From NCBI GenBank assembly GCA_963801855.1, contig CAWDGK010000002.1, positions 620,001 through 684,000 of the forward strand: DNA of 64,000 nucleotides, written 5' to 3'. The translations under genes and the position numbers were made by a program. This DNA comes from JACDAN01 sp963801855. Its GTDB lineage: Bacteria; Actinomycetota; Thermoleophilia; Gaiellales; Gaiellaceae. Below are positions 8,241 through 17,143 of this stretch, piece after piece (position 1 is the first letter of the stretch; every line of letters begins with the position of its first letter). The notes under the pieces are model-generated. The model saw nothing but the letters and a program-made list of their open reading frames with translations, was not told the DNA's origin and ran no database searches.

Positions 8241-9011
8241 GTGAAGATCGCCGTCTGCGTGAAGCACGTGCCGGAGCAGGCTCGGAAGATCGATCCGGGG
8301 ACGAAACGACTCGATCGTTCGGGCGAGGGCGCGATCAATCCGTTCGACGTCCACGCGGTCGAAGAGGCCCTTCGGATCAAGGAAAAACAGGGTGGCGAGG
8401 TCCTGATCGTGACCTTGGGGCCGGCAGCCGCTCAGGACTCCGTGCGCAAGGCGCTCGCGATGGGCGCCGACGAGGCGTTGATGATCACGGACGAGTCCGC
8501 CGCGGGCTCCGACCTGGTTGCGACGACGAATGCGCTCGCCGCTGCGCTGGAGAAAGAAGGCGCCGATCTGATCCTGTTCGGCCAGCAGGCCGGCGACTCG
8601 GACGGCGCCGTGCTCTGGGCGGCCGTGGCCGATCGACTGCGGCTCCCGGTGATCTCCCAGGTCGCCGAGCTCGAGGTCTCGGACGGCAAGGCGCGCGGCA
8701 AGCGGCAGACGGAGTTCGGCTACGACGTGATCGAGGCACCGACTCCAGCAGTGCTCGCCGTCTCCGACGCGATCAACGAGCCGCGTTACCCCTCGCTCAA
8801 GGGAATCATGGGAGCCCGCTCGAAGCCGCAGCGCACCGTCTCGCTCTCCGAGCTCGGTGTCGAAGGCGACGGGATGGGCGAGGCCGGGTCGAGGACGACG
8901 GTCGAGGCGCTTTCAGATCCTCCGCCTCGCGGCGACACCGTCAAGATCGAGGACGACGGGACCGCCGCGGACAAGATCGTCGATTTCATCGCCGAGAGGA
9001 AGCTGATCTAG
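8241..9011 (+). CDS. etfB: Electron transfer flavoprotein beta subunit
   Basis: A 256-residue EtfB with the family N-terminus MKIAVCVKHVPE and the AMP-binding region around residues 95-130 (DLILFGQQAGDSDGA). It forms a soluble heterodimer with EtfA that takes electrons from acyl-CoA dehydrogenases. The start is GTG 8241. The stop is directly followed by the etfA start, so the two are one transcription unit. The next gene is the membrane acceptor ETF:quinone oxidoreductase. Confidence 0.96.
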   Translation: MKIAVCVKHVPEQARKIDPGTKRLDRSGEGAINPFDVHAVEEALRIKEKQGGEVLIVTLGPAAAQDSVRKALAMGADEALMITDESAAGSDLVATTNALAAALEKEGADLILFGQQAGDSDGAVLWAAVADRLRLPVISQVAELEVSDGKARGKRQTEFGYDVIEAPTPAVLAVSDAINEPRYPSLKGIMGARSKPQRTVSLSELGVEGDGMGEAGSRTTVEALSDPPPRGDTVKIEDDGTAADKIVDFIAERKLI

Positions 9012-9980
9012 GTGGCGACGCTCGTCTTCCTCGAGCATCACGAGAACGAGCTCCTGAAGCCCTCGCTCGGGGTGCTCTCGAAGGCGGCCGGGCTCGGCGA
9101 CGAGGTCACGGGTGTCATTCTCGGATCGCAGCTCGGCGACCTGGGTGCGCAGGCCGGCAAGTTCGGCGCCGCCAAGGTCCTCGTGGTCGACAAGCCGGAG
9201 CTGGCGGCGCCGCTGCCACAGCCGCGCGTCGACGCACTCGCCTCCATCGTCCGCGACCGCGGCTTCGACACCGTGCTCTTCGCAGCCTCGGTGCTCTCCG
9301 CCGACGTCGCAGCCGGCCTCTCTGCGCGTCTTCAGGCAGGACTGAACTGGGACCTCACCGATCTCGTCCAGCAGGATGGAGTGCTCGTCGGCAAGCGGCC
9401 CGCGCTCGGCGACTCGGTCATGGTCGACGTCGGGTGGAAATCGGAGCCGCGCCTCGCGCTGATCCGCGCCGGCAGCTTCGACCCGGATCCTGGTGCGCGT
9501 AGCGTCGGTGAGGCCTCGGTCGAGCAGGTCGATGCGCAGTTCGAGGATTTTTCGACGAAGGCCACGATGGTCGAGCAAGCCCACGCCGAGAGCGAGGGGC
9601 CGTCGATCGAGGACGCCGACATCATCGTCGCCGGTGGGCGGGGTCTCGGCGCGGCGGAGAACTTCAAGCTCGTGGAGGAGCTCGCACAGGCCCTCGGCGG
9701 CGCGGTCGCGGCGACCCGAGCAGTGGTCGACTCCGGGTGGTACCCGTATGCGACCCAGGTGGGCCAGACCGGCAAGACCGTCTCGCCGAAGCTCTACATC
9801 GCCTGTGGAATCTCGGGCGCAATCCAGCACAAGGTCGGGATGCAGGGCTCCGGGATCATCGTCGCGATCAACAAGGATCCGAACGCGCCGATCTTCGAGT
9901 ACTCCGACCTCGGCGTCGTCGGCGACCTGAACGAGATCGTCCCGAAGCTGACCGAGCTCGTCCGCTCGCGCAAATCGTGA
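9012..9980 (+). CDS. etfA: Electron transfer flavoprotein alpha subunit
   Basis: A 322-residue EtfA starting at GTG 9012 with no gap after etfB. The C-terminal FAD domain is clear: VGQTGKTVSPKLYIACGISG and QHKVGMQGSGIIVAINKDP are the adenosine- and flavin-contact stretches. It carries the FAD that relays electrons from acyl-CoA dehydrogenases to the quinone oxidoreductase encoded 61 bases downstream. No bifurcation-specific extra domain is seen, so this is an ordinary catabolic ETF. Confidence 0.96.
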   Translation: MATLVFLEHHENELLKPSLGVLSKAAGLGDEVTGVILGSQLGDLGAQAGKFGAAKVLVVDKPELAAPLPQPRVDALASIVRDRGFDTVLFAASVLSADVAAGLSARLQAGLNWDLTDLVQQDGVLVGKRPALGDSVMVDVGWKSEPRLALIRAGSFDPDPGARSVGEASVEQVDAQFEDFSTKATMVEQAHAESEGPSIEDADIIVAGGRGLGAAENFKLVEELAQALGGAVAATRAVVDSGWYPYATQVGQTGKTVSPKLYIACGISGAIQHKVGMQGSGIIVAINKDPNAPIFEYSDLGVVGDLNEIVPKLTELVRSRKS

Positions 9981-10041
9981 CACGCTACGCGTCCTAGGAT
10001 CACGCGATCAGAGCATCCTCTTATCCAGATCTCTTCGCCGC

Positions 10042-11718
10042 GTGAGACCTTCTGATTTTGCTCCTCCGTTCGACGCCCGCGAGTACGTCGCCGGGCCGAC
10101 CGACCCGCCGGAGGAGCGGATCGACGTCGGCGTCCTGATCGTCGGTGCCGGGCCCGCGGGGCTCGCGTGCGCGATCCGGCTCGGCCAGCTGCTCGAAGAG
10201 TCGCCGGAGACCGCCGCGCGCCTCGGCGAGGTGCCGGTCGCGGTTCTCGAGAAAGGCAAGACCGTCGGCGCGCACTCGCTCTCGGGAGCCGTCGTCAACC
10301 CGCGAGCGCTCCGTCGGCTGTTCGGCGATCGCGCCCGGGTCGAGGAGATGCCGTTCTACGGGCCCGTCGAGCACGAGTCCGTCTACTACCTGACCCCGCG
10401 CTCGGCGCTTCGGATTCCGACCCCGCCGACGATGAAGAACGACGGGAACTACGTGGCCTCGCTGTCGGAGCTGACGCGCTGGCTGGCCGGTAAGGCCGAG
10501 GAGGGCGGCGCGTACATCCTGCCGGAGACGGCCGCGGAGAAGCTCCTCGTCGACGGCGGGCGTGTCGTGGGGATCCGTTCCGGCGACAAGGGACGCGGCA
10601 AGGACGGCGAGCCGCTGCCGAACTTCGAGCCCGGCTCCGACGTCACCGCCAAGCTGACGGTGCTCTCGGAGGGCACGCAGGGGCATCTGACCGGCGTCGC
10701 CCTGGATCGATTCGGCCTGGCGGGCGAGAACCCGCAGGTCTGGGCGCTCGGCGTCAAGGAGATCTGGAAGGTCGCGAAACCGCTCGACCGGGTCATCCAC
10801 ACGATGGGCTGGCCGCTCCGCGGCGGCCGCAAGTATCGCGAGTTCGGCGGGTCGTTCATCTACCCGATGGGCAAGGACATGGTCACCCTCGGGCTGGTCG
10901 TAGGGCTCGACTACCGGGATCGGGAGCTCTCCGTCCACGATCTCCTTCAGGAGCTGAAGACGCACAAGGTCGTGCGCCGAATCCTCGAGGGCGGCGAGCG
11001 GATCGGCTGGGGCGCGAAGACGATCCCCGAGGGCGGGTTCGTCGCGATGCCACGCCGGATGCACGCGCCCGGCCTGCTGATCACCGGCGACGGGGCGGGT
11101 CTCGTCAACGTGCCGGCGCTCAAGGGGATCCACTACGCGATCGAGTCGGGCCGGCTCGCGGCCGAGGCCGCCTTCGCCGCGCTTCAGCGCGGCCGGACCG
11201 CATGGACGCCCGGTGCGCTTGCGGGGTACGACGAGGCGATTCGCGACACGTTCATCTGGGACGACCTGAAGCGCGTCCGCAACATGCGCCAGGCGTTCGG
11301 CAAGGGTTTCTGGATGGGCGGCGCAATGGCGGGGGCGATGACGGCGAGCTTCGGCAAGTTCCCGCCGGGCAACGCGAAGACCGAGCCGGACGCCGAGCAC
11401 GAGCTGATCTCCACGGCCCGGGCCTCGAGCTACCCGAAGCCGGACGGCAAGCTCACCTTCGACAAGCTCTCGTCCGTCTTCCTCTCGGGGAACAAGACGC
11501 GCGACGACGCGCCGAACCACATCAAGATCCGCACCGACGTCCCGCAGGAGGTTGCACTCATGTGGGAGCGGATGTGCCCCGCGCAGGTCTACGAGGCCAA
11601 GGACGACGGCGTCGAGGTGACGCCGTCCAACTGCGTCCAGTGCGGCGCGATCACCGCCAAGGGCGGGCGCCTGACGCCGCCCGAAGGCGGCGCCGGGCCC
11701 GAGTACAAACTGACCTGA
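10042..11718 (+). CDS. ETF:quinone oxidoreductase with an atypical Fe-S site
   Basis: This 558-residue flavoprotein passes electrons from ETF to membrane quinone. It has a Rossmann FAD site (VLIVGAGPAGLACAIRL, about residues 31-47), the family body, and the FAD closing motif LLITGDGAGLVNVPALKGIH. The C-terminal ferredoxin-like segment normally holds a 4Fe-4S cluster on four cysteines. Here Cys512, Cys531 and Cys534 are present, but the fourth ligand position is Ile537 (CVQCGAI instead of CxxCxxC). The frame continues into the conserved PEGGAGPEY tail, so this is not a frameshift. A 3Fe-4S cluster or a different ligand is possible. Start is GTG 10042. Confidence 0.93.
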   Translation: MRPSDFAPPFDAREYVAGPTDPPEERIDVGVLIVGAGPAGLACAIRLGQLLEESPETAARLGEVPVAVLEKGKTVGAHSLSGAVVNPRALRRLFGDRARVEEMPFYGPVEHESVYYLTPRSALRIPTPPTMKNDGNYVASLSELTRWLAGKAEEGGAYILPETAAEKLLVDGGRVVGIRSGDKGRGKDGEPLPNFEPGSDVTAKLTVLSEGTQGHLTGVALDRFGLAGENPQVWALGVKEIWKVAKPLDRVIHTMGWPLRGGRKYREFGGSFIYPMGKDMVTLGLVVGLDYRDRELSVHDLLQELKTHKVVRRILEGGERIGWGAKTIPEGGFVAMPRRMHAPGLLITGDGAGLVNVPALKGIHYAIESGRLAAEAAFAALQRGRTAWTPGALAGYDEAIRDTFIWDDLKRVRNMRQAFGKGFWMGGAMAGAMTASFGKFPPGNAKTEPDAEHELISTARASSYPKPDGKLTFDKLSSVFLSGNKTRDDAPNHIKIRTDVPQEVALMWERMCPAQVYEAKDDGVEVTPSNCVQCGAITAKGGRLTPPEGGAGPEYKLT

Positions 11719-11757
11719 CCGGACGCGTCCCGGTGCCAGGCACCAGGACGCGTCCGG
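11719..11757. terminator. Long perfect double-stem hairpin between convergent genes
   Basis: The outer arms CCGGACGCGTCC and GGACGCGTCCGG pair over 12 bases, and an inner GGTGCC/GGCACC stem pairs over 6. It begins on the base after the quinone oxidoreductase stop and lies 10 bases from the end of the convergent ferritin-like gene. Likely a two-way terminator; it may also be a copy of a dispersed repeat. Confidence 0.6.
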
Positions 11758-11767
11758 AGAGGACGAG

Positions 11768-12394
11768 CTACGCCCTGATGAGCGGCTTGACGGCCGCGAG
11801 GACGGCGGCCATGTCGAGCGACTTGTCGAACGCAACCGGGGCGACCGGATTCCCGTTGATCATCCGGATCCGGGCCGCGTGCCGGGCCTCGACCTGGACG
11901 ATGCTGCCGGCTGCGCTCAGCACCTCCATGGACTCGATGCCGGGGGCGGCGCCGTTGTAGGCGCTGACGCCGGTGTCCTCGAGGGTCTGGGCGAGTCGGA
12001 GGAACGACTTCTGGTTCGTGACCGGGAACATGAACGTCGGCTTCTTCGCCGGCGTTCCGCCGAGGTCCGTAATGGTCGACGACAGGGCTTCGACGTGCTC
12101 CTGCTCGTTGGCTCCGATCTCTCGGGCGACCGACATGACCTCGCCGCTCAATCCCAGGGTGGCACCTTTGACGTAGAACGCGGCCTCGAGGTACTCGAGG
12201 GTGAGGGCGAAGTTCAGGATCTCGACGTCGCCTCCGCCGGTCTGCGCGAGCGCGGTCTTCACGAAGGGCCCGACTGCCGCCGCTCCGTACACGGATCCCG
12301 CGACGATGGCGCCCTTGAGGATGAATGAGCTCCGTGTCAGACCTTCGATTTCCACCGCAGCCAGGCTGTCGGCCGCGAGCTTTTCCTGTTGCAT
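11768..12394 (-). CDS. Exported ferritin-like domain protein 1
   Basis: A 208-residue protein whose four-helix ferritin-like domain (about residues 55-208) resembles the desiccation-related/ferritin_2 group. Carboxylate and histidine ligand candidates include LTLEYLEAAFY, EIGANEQEHVEAL and VEARHAARI. The N-terminus has a hydrophobic segment (about 23-52) ending in ALAQ, suggesting export. ATG 12394 is favoured because a strong AAGGAG-type site lies upstream; in-frame codons continue further upstream without family similarity. It is a tandem paralogue of the next gene. A role in iron or oxidant handling in the envelope is inferred from the fold only. Confidence 0.82.
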   Translation of the reverse strand: MQQEKLAADSLAAVEIEGLTRSSFILKGAIVAGSVYGAAAVGPFVKTALAQTGGGDVEILNFALTLEYLEAAFYVKGATLGLSGEVMSVAREIGANEQEHVEALSSTITDLGGTPAKKPTFMFPVTNQKSFLRLAQTLEDTGVSAYNGAAPGIESMEVLSAAGSIVQVEARHAARIRMINGNPVAPVAFDKSLDMAAVLAAVKPLIRA

Positions 12395-12422
12395 CTCGTT
12401 CTCCTTTTTCTTGGCCGGTTGG

Positions 12423-13099
12423 CTAGCTGACGATGAAGGGCTTGACTGCTGCCAGCACCTCGTCCATCGAGGCTGGAGCAGCAAAGGCGCCGTCCGGAAC
12501 GAACGACTTGCCGGTGAGCTGGTTCAGCGCGGCGGCATGGCGTGCCTCCACGGAGTGGATGGCGAGCGCAGCGGCGAGGATCTCCTTGCTCTGGATCTTC
12601 GCGGCCTGGCCGAGGTACGCGGCCGCGCCGAGGTTCTCGACGGTCGCCGCCAGCTCGAGCACGCTTTCGGCGCTGTCCAGCGGGAACTCCGTCATGGGCT
12701 TCGCAGCCGGCGTGCCGAGGCTGGCGGCCGTTCCTTTGAGCGCCGCGACATGCGCCGCCTCCTGCGCGCCGATCATCTTGATCATCTCGAGCTGCGCGCC
12801 CTTGAAGAGGCCGCTGGCCGCGACGTCGGCATAGAACGCCGTCTCGAGGTACTCGAGCGTCAGGGCGTAGTTCACGATCGCCAGGTCGCCCGTTCGTTCG
12901 CCATCGCGGTGTCGGTCTGCGTGGTGGTGCCGGCGCCGCTGCTCGAGTCGTCGTCGCCGCCGCAGGCCGCCAGGAAGAGCCCGAAGGCCGACGTGGCGGC
13001 GACGCCGCCTCCCATCTTCCTGAGGAACTCCTTGCGCGATCCGGGATCACGCGCCAGTTCCTGGAGCGCTCCTTCGCGCTCCTCGCTCGTGTTCGACAT
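12423..13099 (-). CDS. Ferritin-like lipoprotein 2 with Tat-type signal, one frameshift
   Basis: This gene starts at ATG 13099. The N-terminal part has an RKEFLRKMGGG twin-arginine-like signal with a LAAC lipobox, then a Ser/Asp/Thr linker. The ferritin-like domain follows in another frame from about 12890 (NYALTLEYLETAFY, GAQEAAHVAAL, VEARHAAAL). One missing G near 12885 would join them; with it the sequence reads NERGDLAIVNYALTLEY, as in the neighbour. The two genes are tandem duplicates on the same strand, this one upstream. The break is more likely a base-call error than inactivation, because both halves are well conserved. Confidence 0.8.
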
Positions 13100-13167
13100 C
13101 TCTACCCCCTCTTCGATGCTGGTCGCGCTTGATTCGCACGCGGAGCGGTAAACGGTTCGGCACGCCG

Positions 13168-13173
13168 TACGAT
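13168..13173 (+). promoter_or_regulatory. -10-like box TACGAT
   Basis: TACGAT ends 6 bases before GTG 13180 and supports that codon, rather than an upstream TTG at 13129, as the threonine dehydratase start. Confidence 0.45.
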
Positions 13174-13179
13174 CGCTCC

Positions 13180-14115
13180 GTGTCGCTCGCCCTCGGAGAT
13201 GTGGTCGATGCGCAGGCGGCGATCGGGGATCGCCTCCACCGGACTCCTGTTTTCAGCTCTGCGACCCTCGGCGACCGCGTCTTCCTGAAGGCCGAGCTCT
13301 TCCAGCGCACGGGCTCCTTCAAGCCGCGCGGCGTGCTGAACTCGCTTGCCGGACTCACGCGGGAGGAGCGAGACCGCGGCGTCATCGCAGCTTCCGCCGG
13401 GAACCATGCGCAGGCCCTCGCCTACTGCGCCGCGCTGGAGGGGCTCGATGCGCTGCTCGTGATGTGGAAGACGGCGAGCGCCGCCAAGATCGCGGCCACC
13501 CGCGGCTACGGGGCGAAGGTCGACCTCGAAGCCGACGGGCCGGGCGAGGTCTTCGCTCGGCTGGAGGAGCTTCGCAAGGAGACGGAGCGAACCTTCATCC
13601 ACCCGTTCGACGGGCCGCGCACGCTGGCAGGGCAGGGGACGGTGGGACTCGAGATCGCCGAGGACGTCGCCGACGTGGATGTCGTCGTCGTGCCCGTCGG
13701 TGGGGGAGGGCTCATCGCCGGGATCGCCACCGCGCTGCCGGGCGTCAAGGTCGTCGGGGTCGAGCCTGTGACGTCCCAGGCCATGACGGCGGCGGTTGCC
13801 GCCGGGCGCCCGGTTCCGGTCGACGCTCGATCGGTGGCGGACGGGCTCAACGCGCCGTTCGCGGGTGACCTGCCGCTGCAGATCGTCCAGGACCTGGGTC
13901 TCGAGATCGTGCTCGTCGAGGAGAGCGAGATCGAAGCTGCCACGCGCCTCGTCTACGAGCGCGCGAAACTCGCTTGCGAGCCGGCCGGAGCCACGGCGGT
14001 GGCCGCCCTGATGACCGGGAAAGTCCAGATCGAAAAGGGCCAGACGGTGGTCTGCGTCGTCTCCGGGGGCAACGTCGCAGCGCAGACTGCCGGTGCTATC
14101 CTGGCTCGGCCATGA
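13180..14115 (+). CDS. Threonine/serine ammonia-lyase (PLP enzyme)
   Basis: A 311-residue fold-type II PLP enzyme that would deaminate threonine to 2-oxobutanoate or serine to pyruvate. The Schiff-base lysine is Lys48 in GSFKPRG. The phosphate-binding glycine loop GGGGL and the substrate loop SAGNHAQ are intact. It has no C-terminal ACT regulatory domain, so it resembles catabolic (TdcB-like) or short biosynthetic forms rather than full-length IlvA. Start GTG 13180 is preferred over TTG 13129. Its stop overlaps the rpmE start by four bases. Confidence 0.88.
   Translation: MSLALGDVVDAQAAIGDRLHRTPVFSSATLGDRVFLKAELFQRTGSFKPRGVLNSLAGLTREERDRGVIAASAGNHAQALAYCAALEGLDALLVMWKTASAAKIAATRGYGAKVDLEADGPGEVFARLEELRKETERTFIHPFDGPRTLAGQGTVGLEIAEDVADVDVVVVPVGGGGLIAGIATALPGVKVVGVEPVTSQAMTAAVAAGRPVPVDARSVADGLNAPFAGDLPLQIVQDLGLEIVLVEESEIEAATRLVYERAKLACEPAGATAVAALMTGKVQIEKGQTVVCVVSGGNVAAQTAGAILARP
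14097..14102 (+). promoter_or_regulatory. -10-like box TATCCT inside the dehydratase gene
   Basis: TATCCT lies 9 bases before the rpmE ATG, within the end of the preceding gene, and could give rpmE its own start. Confidence 0.35.
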
Positions 14116-14330
14116 AGGCCGAAATCCATCCGGACTACGCACTCGCGACCGTTCGCTGCTCCTGCGGCAACGAGTTCGAGACGCGGTCGACGAGGACAGA
14201 GATGCACGTTGAGATCTGCTCGAACTGCCACCCGTTCTACACGGGCAAGCAGAAGCTGATGGATTCGGGCGGCCGCGTGGAGCGCTTCCAGCGCCGTCTG
14301 GAGCGGGCCGGCGGCGCCCGCCGCGGCTAG
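14112..14330 (+). CDS. rpmE: 50S ribosomal protein L31, zinc-binding form
   Basis: A 72-residue L31 with the zinc ribbon cysteines CSCGNEF and CSNCHPFYTGKQK. This marks the zinc-containing (C+) form; a zinc-free paralogue is often made under zinc shortage, and none is seen here. The ATG overlaps the preceding stop (ATGA). It opens a translation-related block continuing with DUF1385, prfA, prmC and tsaC, an arrangement also found in other Gram-positive lineages. Confidence 0.97.
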   Translation: MKAEIHPDYALATVRCSCGNEFETRSTRTEMHVEICSNCHPFYTGKQKLMDSGGRVERFQRRLERAGGARRG

Positions 14331-14336
14331 CAGGTA

Positions 14337-15251
14337 ATGGCAGCTCCGATCGGCGGCCAGGCCGTCCTGGAGGGCGTGATGATGCGCGGCCCCTCGAACT
14401 GGGCTCTCGCGGTCCGAAAGCCCGACGGCGAGATCGCGCAGCTGAACCACCAGATCAATTCCGTGATGCTGCGGCACCGGTTCTTCCGGCTCCCGGTCAT
14501 CCGCGGAATCATCGCTCTCGGCGAGTCCCTTGCGATCGGGTTTCGTGCGCTGGCGATCTCGGCGAACTACGCCGCGCAGGAGGAAGGCGACGACGAGGAG
14601 GTCTCGACCGAGATCGGCCGCGGCGCGATGATCTTCGCCTTCGTGATCGCGATCGGCTTCGCGCTCGTCCTCTTCAAAGTGACGCCGGTGCTGATCACGA
14701 GTTGGCTGCCCATCGAGACGACGGGCTACTTCGTGATCGTCGAGGGCCTGATCCGGGTTTCGATCTTCATCCTCTACCTCGTTCTCATTTCGTTCCTGCC
14801 CGACCTCAGGCGCGTCTTCCAGTACCACGCCGCGGAGCACAAGGCGATCAACGCCTACGAGGCCGGCGAGGAGCTGACGCCGGAGCGCGTCCAGCGATTC
14901 AGCCTCATCCACCCCCGGTGCGGAACCGCGTTTCTCCTCTGGGTGATGGTGATCGCAATCTTCGTCTTTGCGTTCATCGGGCAGCCGACCTGGTACTGGC
15001 TGATCCTGAGCCGGATCCTGCTGCTCCCCGTCATCGCCGGCATCGCCTACGAGCTGATCCGCTTCGCGGGTAAGCACACCGGCAACCGCGTGCTGATGAC
15101 CCTCCTGGCGCCCGGGCTCTGGCTGCAGCGCCTGACGACACGCGAGCCCTCGCTCGACCAGGTGGAAGTCTCGATCAGCGCGCTCAAGGACGTCCTCGAG
15201 CGCGAAGGCCGCCTCGACTCTGCCGACCGCAGAGTCGAAGTGATGGCCTAG
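14337..15251 (+). CDS. DUF1385 (YqhQ-like) membrane protein
   Basis: A 304-residue polytopic membrane protein with the DUF1385 hallmarks GGQAVLEGVMMRGP (residues 6-19), QYHAAEHKAINAYE (about 162-175) and HPRCGTAFLL. About five hydrophobic segments are visible. The conserved histidines and cysteine suggest metal binding or catalysis, but the function is unknown. The gene sits six bases after rpmE and 23 before prfA, an association seen in other bacteria. Confidence 0.92.
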   Translation: MAAPIGGQAVLEGVMMRGPSNWALAVRKPDGEIAQLNHQINSVMLRHRFFRLPVIRGIIALGESLAIGFRALAISANYAAQEEGDDEEVSTEIGRGAMIFAFVIAIGFALVLFKVTPVLITSWLPIETTGYFVIVEGLIRVSIFILYLVLISFLPDLRRVFQYHAAEHKAINAYEAGEELTPERVQRFSLIHPRCGTAFLLWVMVIAIFVFAFIGQPTWYWLILSRILLLPVIAGIAYELIRFAGKHTGNRVLMTLLAPGLWLQRLTTREPSLDQVEVSISALKDVLEREGRLDSADRRVEVMA

Positions 15252-15261
15252 CTGCCTCCTC

Positions 15262-15267
15262 TAACCT
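15262..15267 (+). promoter_or_regulatory. -10-like box TAACCT before prfA
   Basis: TAACCT ends 7 bases before ATG 15275, and no Shine-Dalgarno is visible. Confidence 0.4.
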
Positions 15268-15274
15268 CTTTTCC

Positions 15275-16321
15275 ATGGCCGGGATGGACGACCTCGTCGA
15301 GGAGCTCGAGCGCTCCTACCTCGAAGCCCAGGCGCGCATGTCCGACCCTGCGGTCTACAACGACCACAAGCAGGCGGCAGGCGCGGGCCGAAGGCTGAAG
15401 GAGCTCGAGGGCCCGTACAAGCTCGCGCTCCAGTGGCGCGAGGCGCAGGAGGACCTCCAGGCGACGCGTGACGATCCCGAGCTCGCGTCTCTCGCACCGG
15501 ATCCGGCCGAGATCGCGCGGATCGAGGAGGAGCTGAAGCTCGCGCTCGTGGAGGCAGACCCGGCGGACGCAAAGGACGTGATCGTCGAGGTGCGCGCGGG
15601 CGTCGGAGGCGACGAAGCCGGGCTCTGGGCCGCCGACGTCATCCGGATGTTGACCCGGTACGCGGAGCGACGAGGGTTCTCCACGGAGGACCTGTCTGTC
15701 AACGCCAACGAAGGGGGCGGCTACAAGGAAGTGACCTTCGCGGTCAAGGGAGAAGGCGCGTACTCGATCTTCAAGTGGGAGGGCGGAACCCATCGGGTGC
15801 AACGAGTGCCGGCGACGGAGTCCCAGGGGCGGATCCACACCTCGACCGCAACGGTCGCCGTGATGCCCGAGGCCGAGGAGGTCGAGATCGAGATCGACCC
15901 GAACGAGCTCAAGATCGACGTCTATCGCTCGACAGGTCCCGGCGGTCAGAGCGTGAACACGACGGACTCCGCCGTCCGAATCACCCACGTCCCGACCGGG
16001 CTGGTCGTCGCGATGCAGGACGAGAAGTCGCAGCTGCAGAACCGGGCCAAGGCCCTGCGCGTGCTCCGCGCCCGGCTCTACGAGCACGAGCGGGCGAAGC
16101 AGCGGGCCGAGCAGGAGAGCACGCGCCGCTCGCAGATCGGCTCCGGCGAGCGCGCCGAGAAGATCCGCACCTACAACTTTGCGGAGAACCGGGTCACCGA
16201 CCACCGGGTGAAGGTGACGGTGCATCGGCTGGACGCAGTCCTCGACGGCGATCTCGACGAGTTCACCGGAGCGCTGACGTCCGAAGAGCGCCGCCGCGCG
16301 CTCGAAGCAGCGGCAGTGTGA
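15275..16321 (+). CDS. prfA: Peptide chain release factor 1
   Basis: A 348-residue class I release factor that ends translation at UAA and UAG. The PxT codon-reading motif is present as VPAT (HRVQRVPATES), and the catalytic GGQ lies in GPGGQSVNTTDSAVRITH. Length is slightly short of the usual 355-360. The start is ATG 15275, with ATG 15284 as an alternative. The final GTGA overlaps the start of prmC, whose product methylates the GGQ glutamine of this protein, so the pair is translationally coupled. Confidence 0.97.
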   Translation: MAGMDDLVEELERSYLEAQARMSDPAVYNDHKQAAGAGRRLKELEGPYKLALQWREAQEDLQATRDDPELASLAPDPAEIARIEEELKLALVEADPADAKDVIVEVRAGVGGDEAGLWAADVIRMLTRYAERRGFSTEDLSVNANEGGGYKEVTFAVKGEGAYSIFKWEGGTHRVQRVPATESQGRIHTSTATVAVMPEAEEVEIEIDPNELKIDVYRSTGPGGQSVNTTDSAVRITHVPTGLVVAMQDEKSQLQNRAKALRVLRARLYEHERAKQRAEQESTRRSQIGSGERAEKIRTYNFAENRVTDHRVKVTVHRLDAVLDGDLDEFTGALTSEERRRALEAAAV

Positions 16322-17143
16322 CTGTCCGGGAAGCACTCTCCGAGGGCGTTGCGGCGCTCGAGGTCGCGCACTGTCCGTCGCCGCGGGTCGACGCCGAATG
16401 GCTGCTGGCGCACGTGCTCGGATCGACTCGGACGCAGCTACAGCTCAACGGAGTGGCTCTCTCGGACGACGAGCTTGGACGCTTTCGGGAGCTCGTCGGC
16501 CGCCGGACGCGGCGCGAGCCGCTCGCCTACATCCTCGGCGAGTGGGGCTTTCGCCGGCTCACGCTTGCGGTCGATCCGCGCGTGCTGATCCCGCGGCCCG
16601 AGACGGAAGCCGTCGTCGAGCGGTGCCTCGCCCTCATCGAAGGCGCCGCCGAGCCGCTCGTCCTCGACGTCGGCGTCGGTTCGGGCGCAATCGCGCTCGC
16701 GATCGCCGACGAGCGGCCAGACGCGCGGGTGGTGGGGACGGACAGCTCCCGAGAGGCTCTCGCCGTTGCAGAGGAAAACCGTTTACGGCGCCGGCCTCAA
16801 CGGCAGAGTGAGATTCGTGCAAGGAGATCTCCTCGCAGGTGAATTCGGCCCGTTCGATCTCGTCGTCTCGAATCCGCCGTACGTGTCCGCAGCCGAGCTT
16901 CCGGGCCTCGAGCCCGAGCTTCTGCACGAGCCCAGAGAGGCGCTCGTCGGCGAGGGCGGCCACGACGCTGTCGCTCGTGCCGCCTTCGGCGCACTCCGCC
17001 CGGGTGGCGCGCTCGTGCTCGAGGCCGGAGACGGGCAAGCGCTCCGCATCGAGGAGCTGCTGCGGGGTCTCGGCTACGGAGACGTCCGTGTCTCCCCGGA
17101 CCTCGCCGGCCGTGAGCGGGTTGTGGAGGGTCGGCGGCCTTGA
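16318..17143 (+). CDS. prmC: Release factor glutamine methyltransferase, one frameshift
   Basis: The product methylates the glutamine of the GGQ motif in release factors. The N-terminal helical domain (about residues 1-75) and the Rossmann SAM site (LVLDVGVGSGAIALAIA) are in the frame that starts at GTG 16318. The catalytic NPPY motif (VVSNPPYVS) and C-terminus are in another frame from about 16783. One extra C near 16780 would restore a single 274-residue protein reading AVAEENVYGAGLNGRVRF. Since prmC is normally required, a sequence error is likely. Its stop overlaps the TTG start of the next gene. Confidence 0.88.

Noticed and set aside
11640..11718. Frameshift as the cause of the missing cysteine in the quinone oxidoreductase
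   Set aside because: The frame stays in the conserved PEGGAGPEY ending after the site, so an indel there would need a second compensating one.
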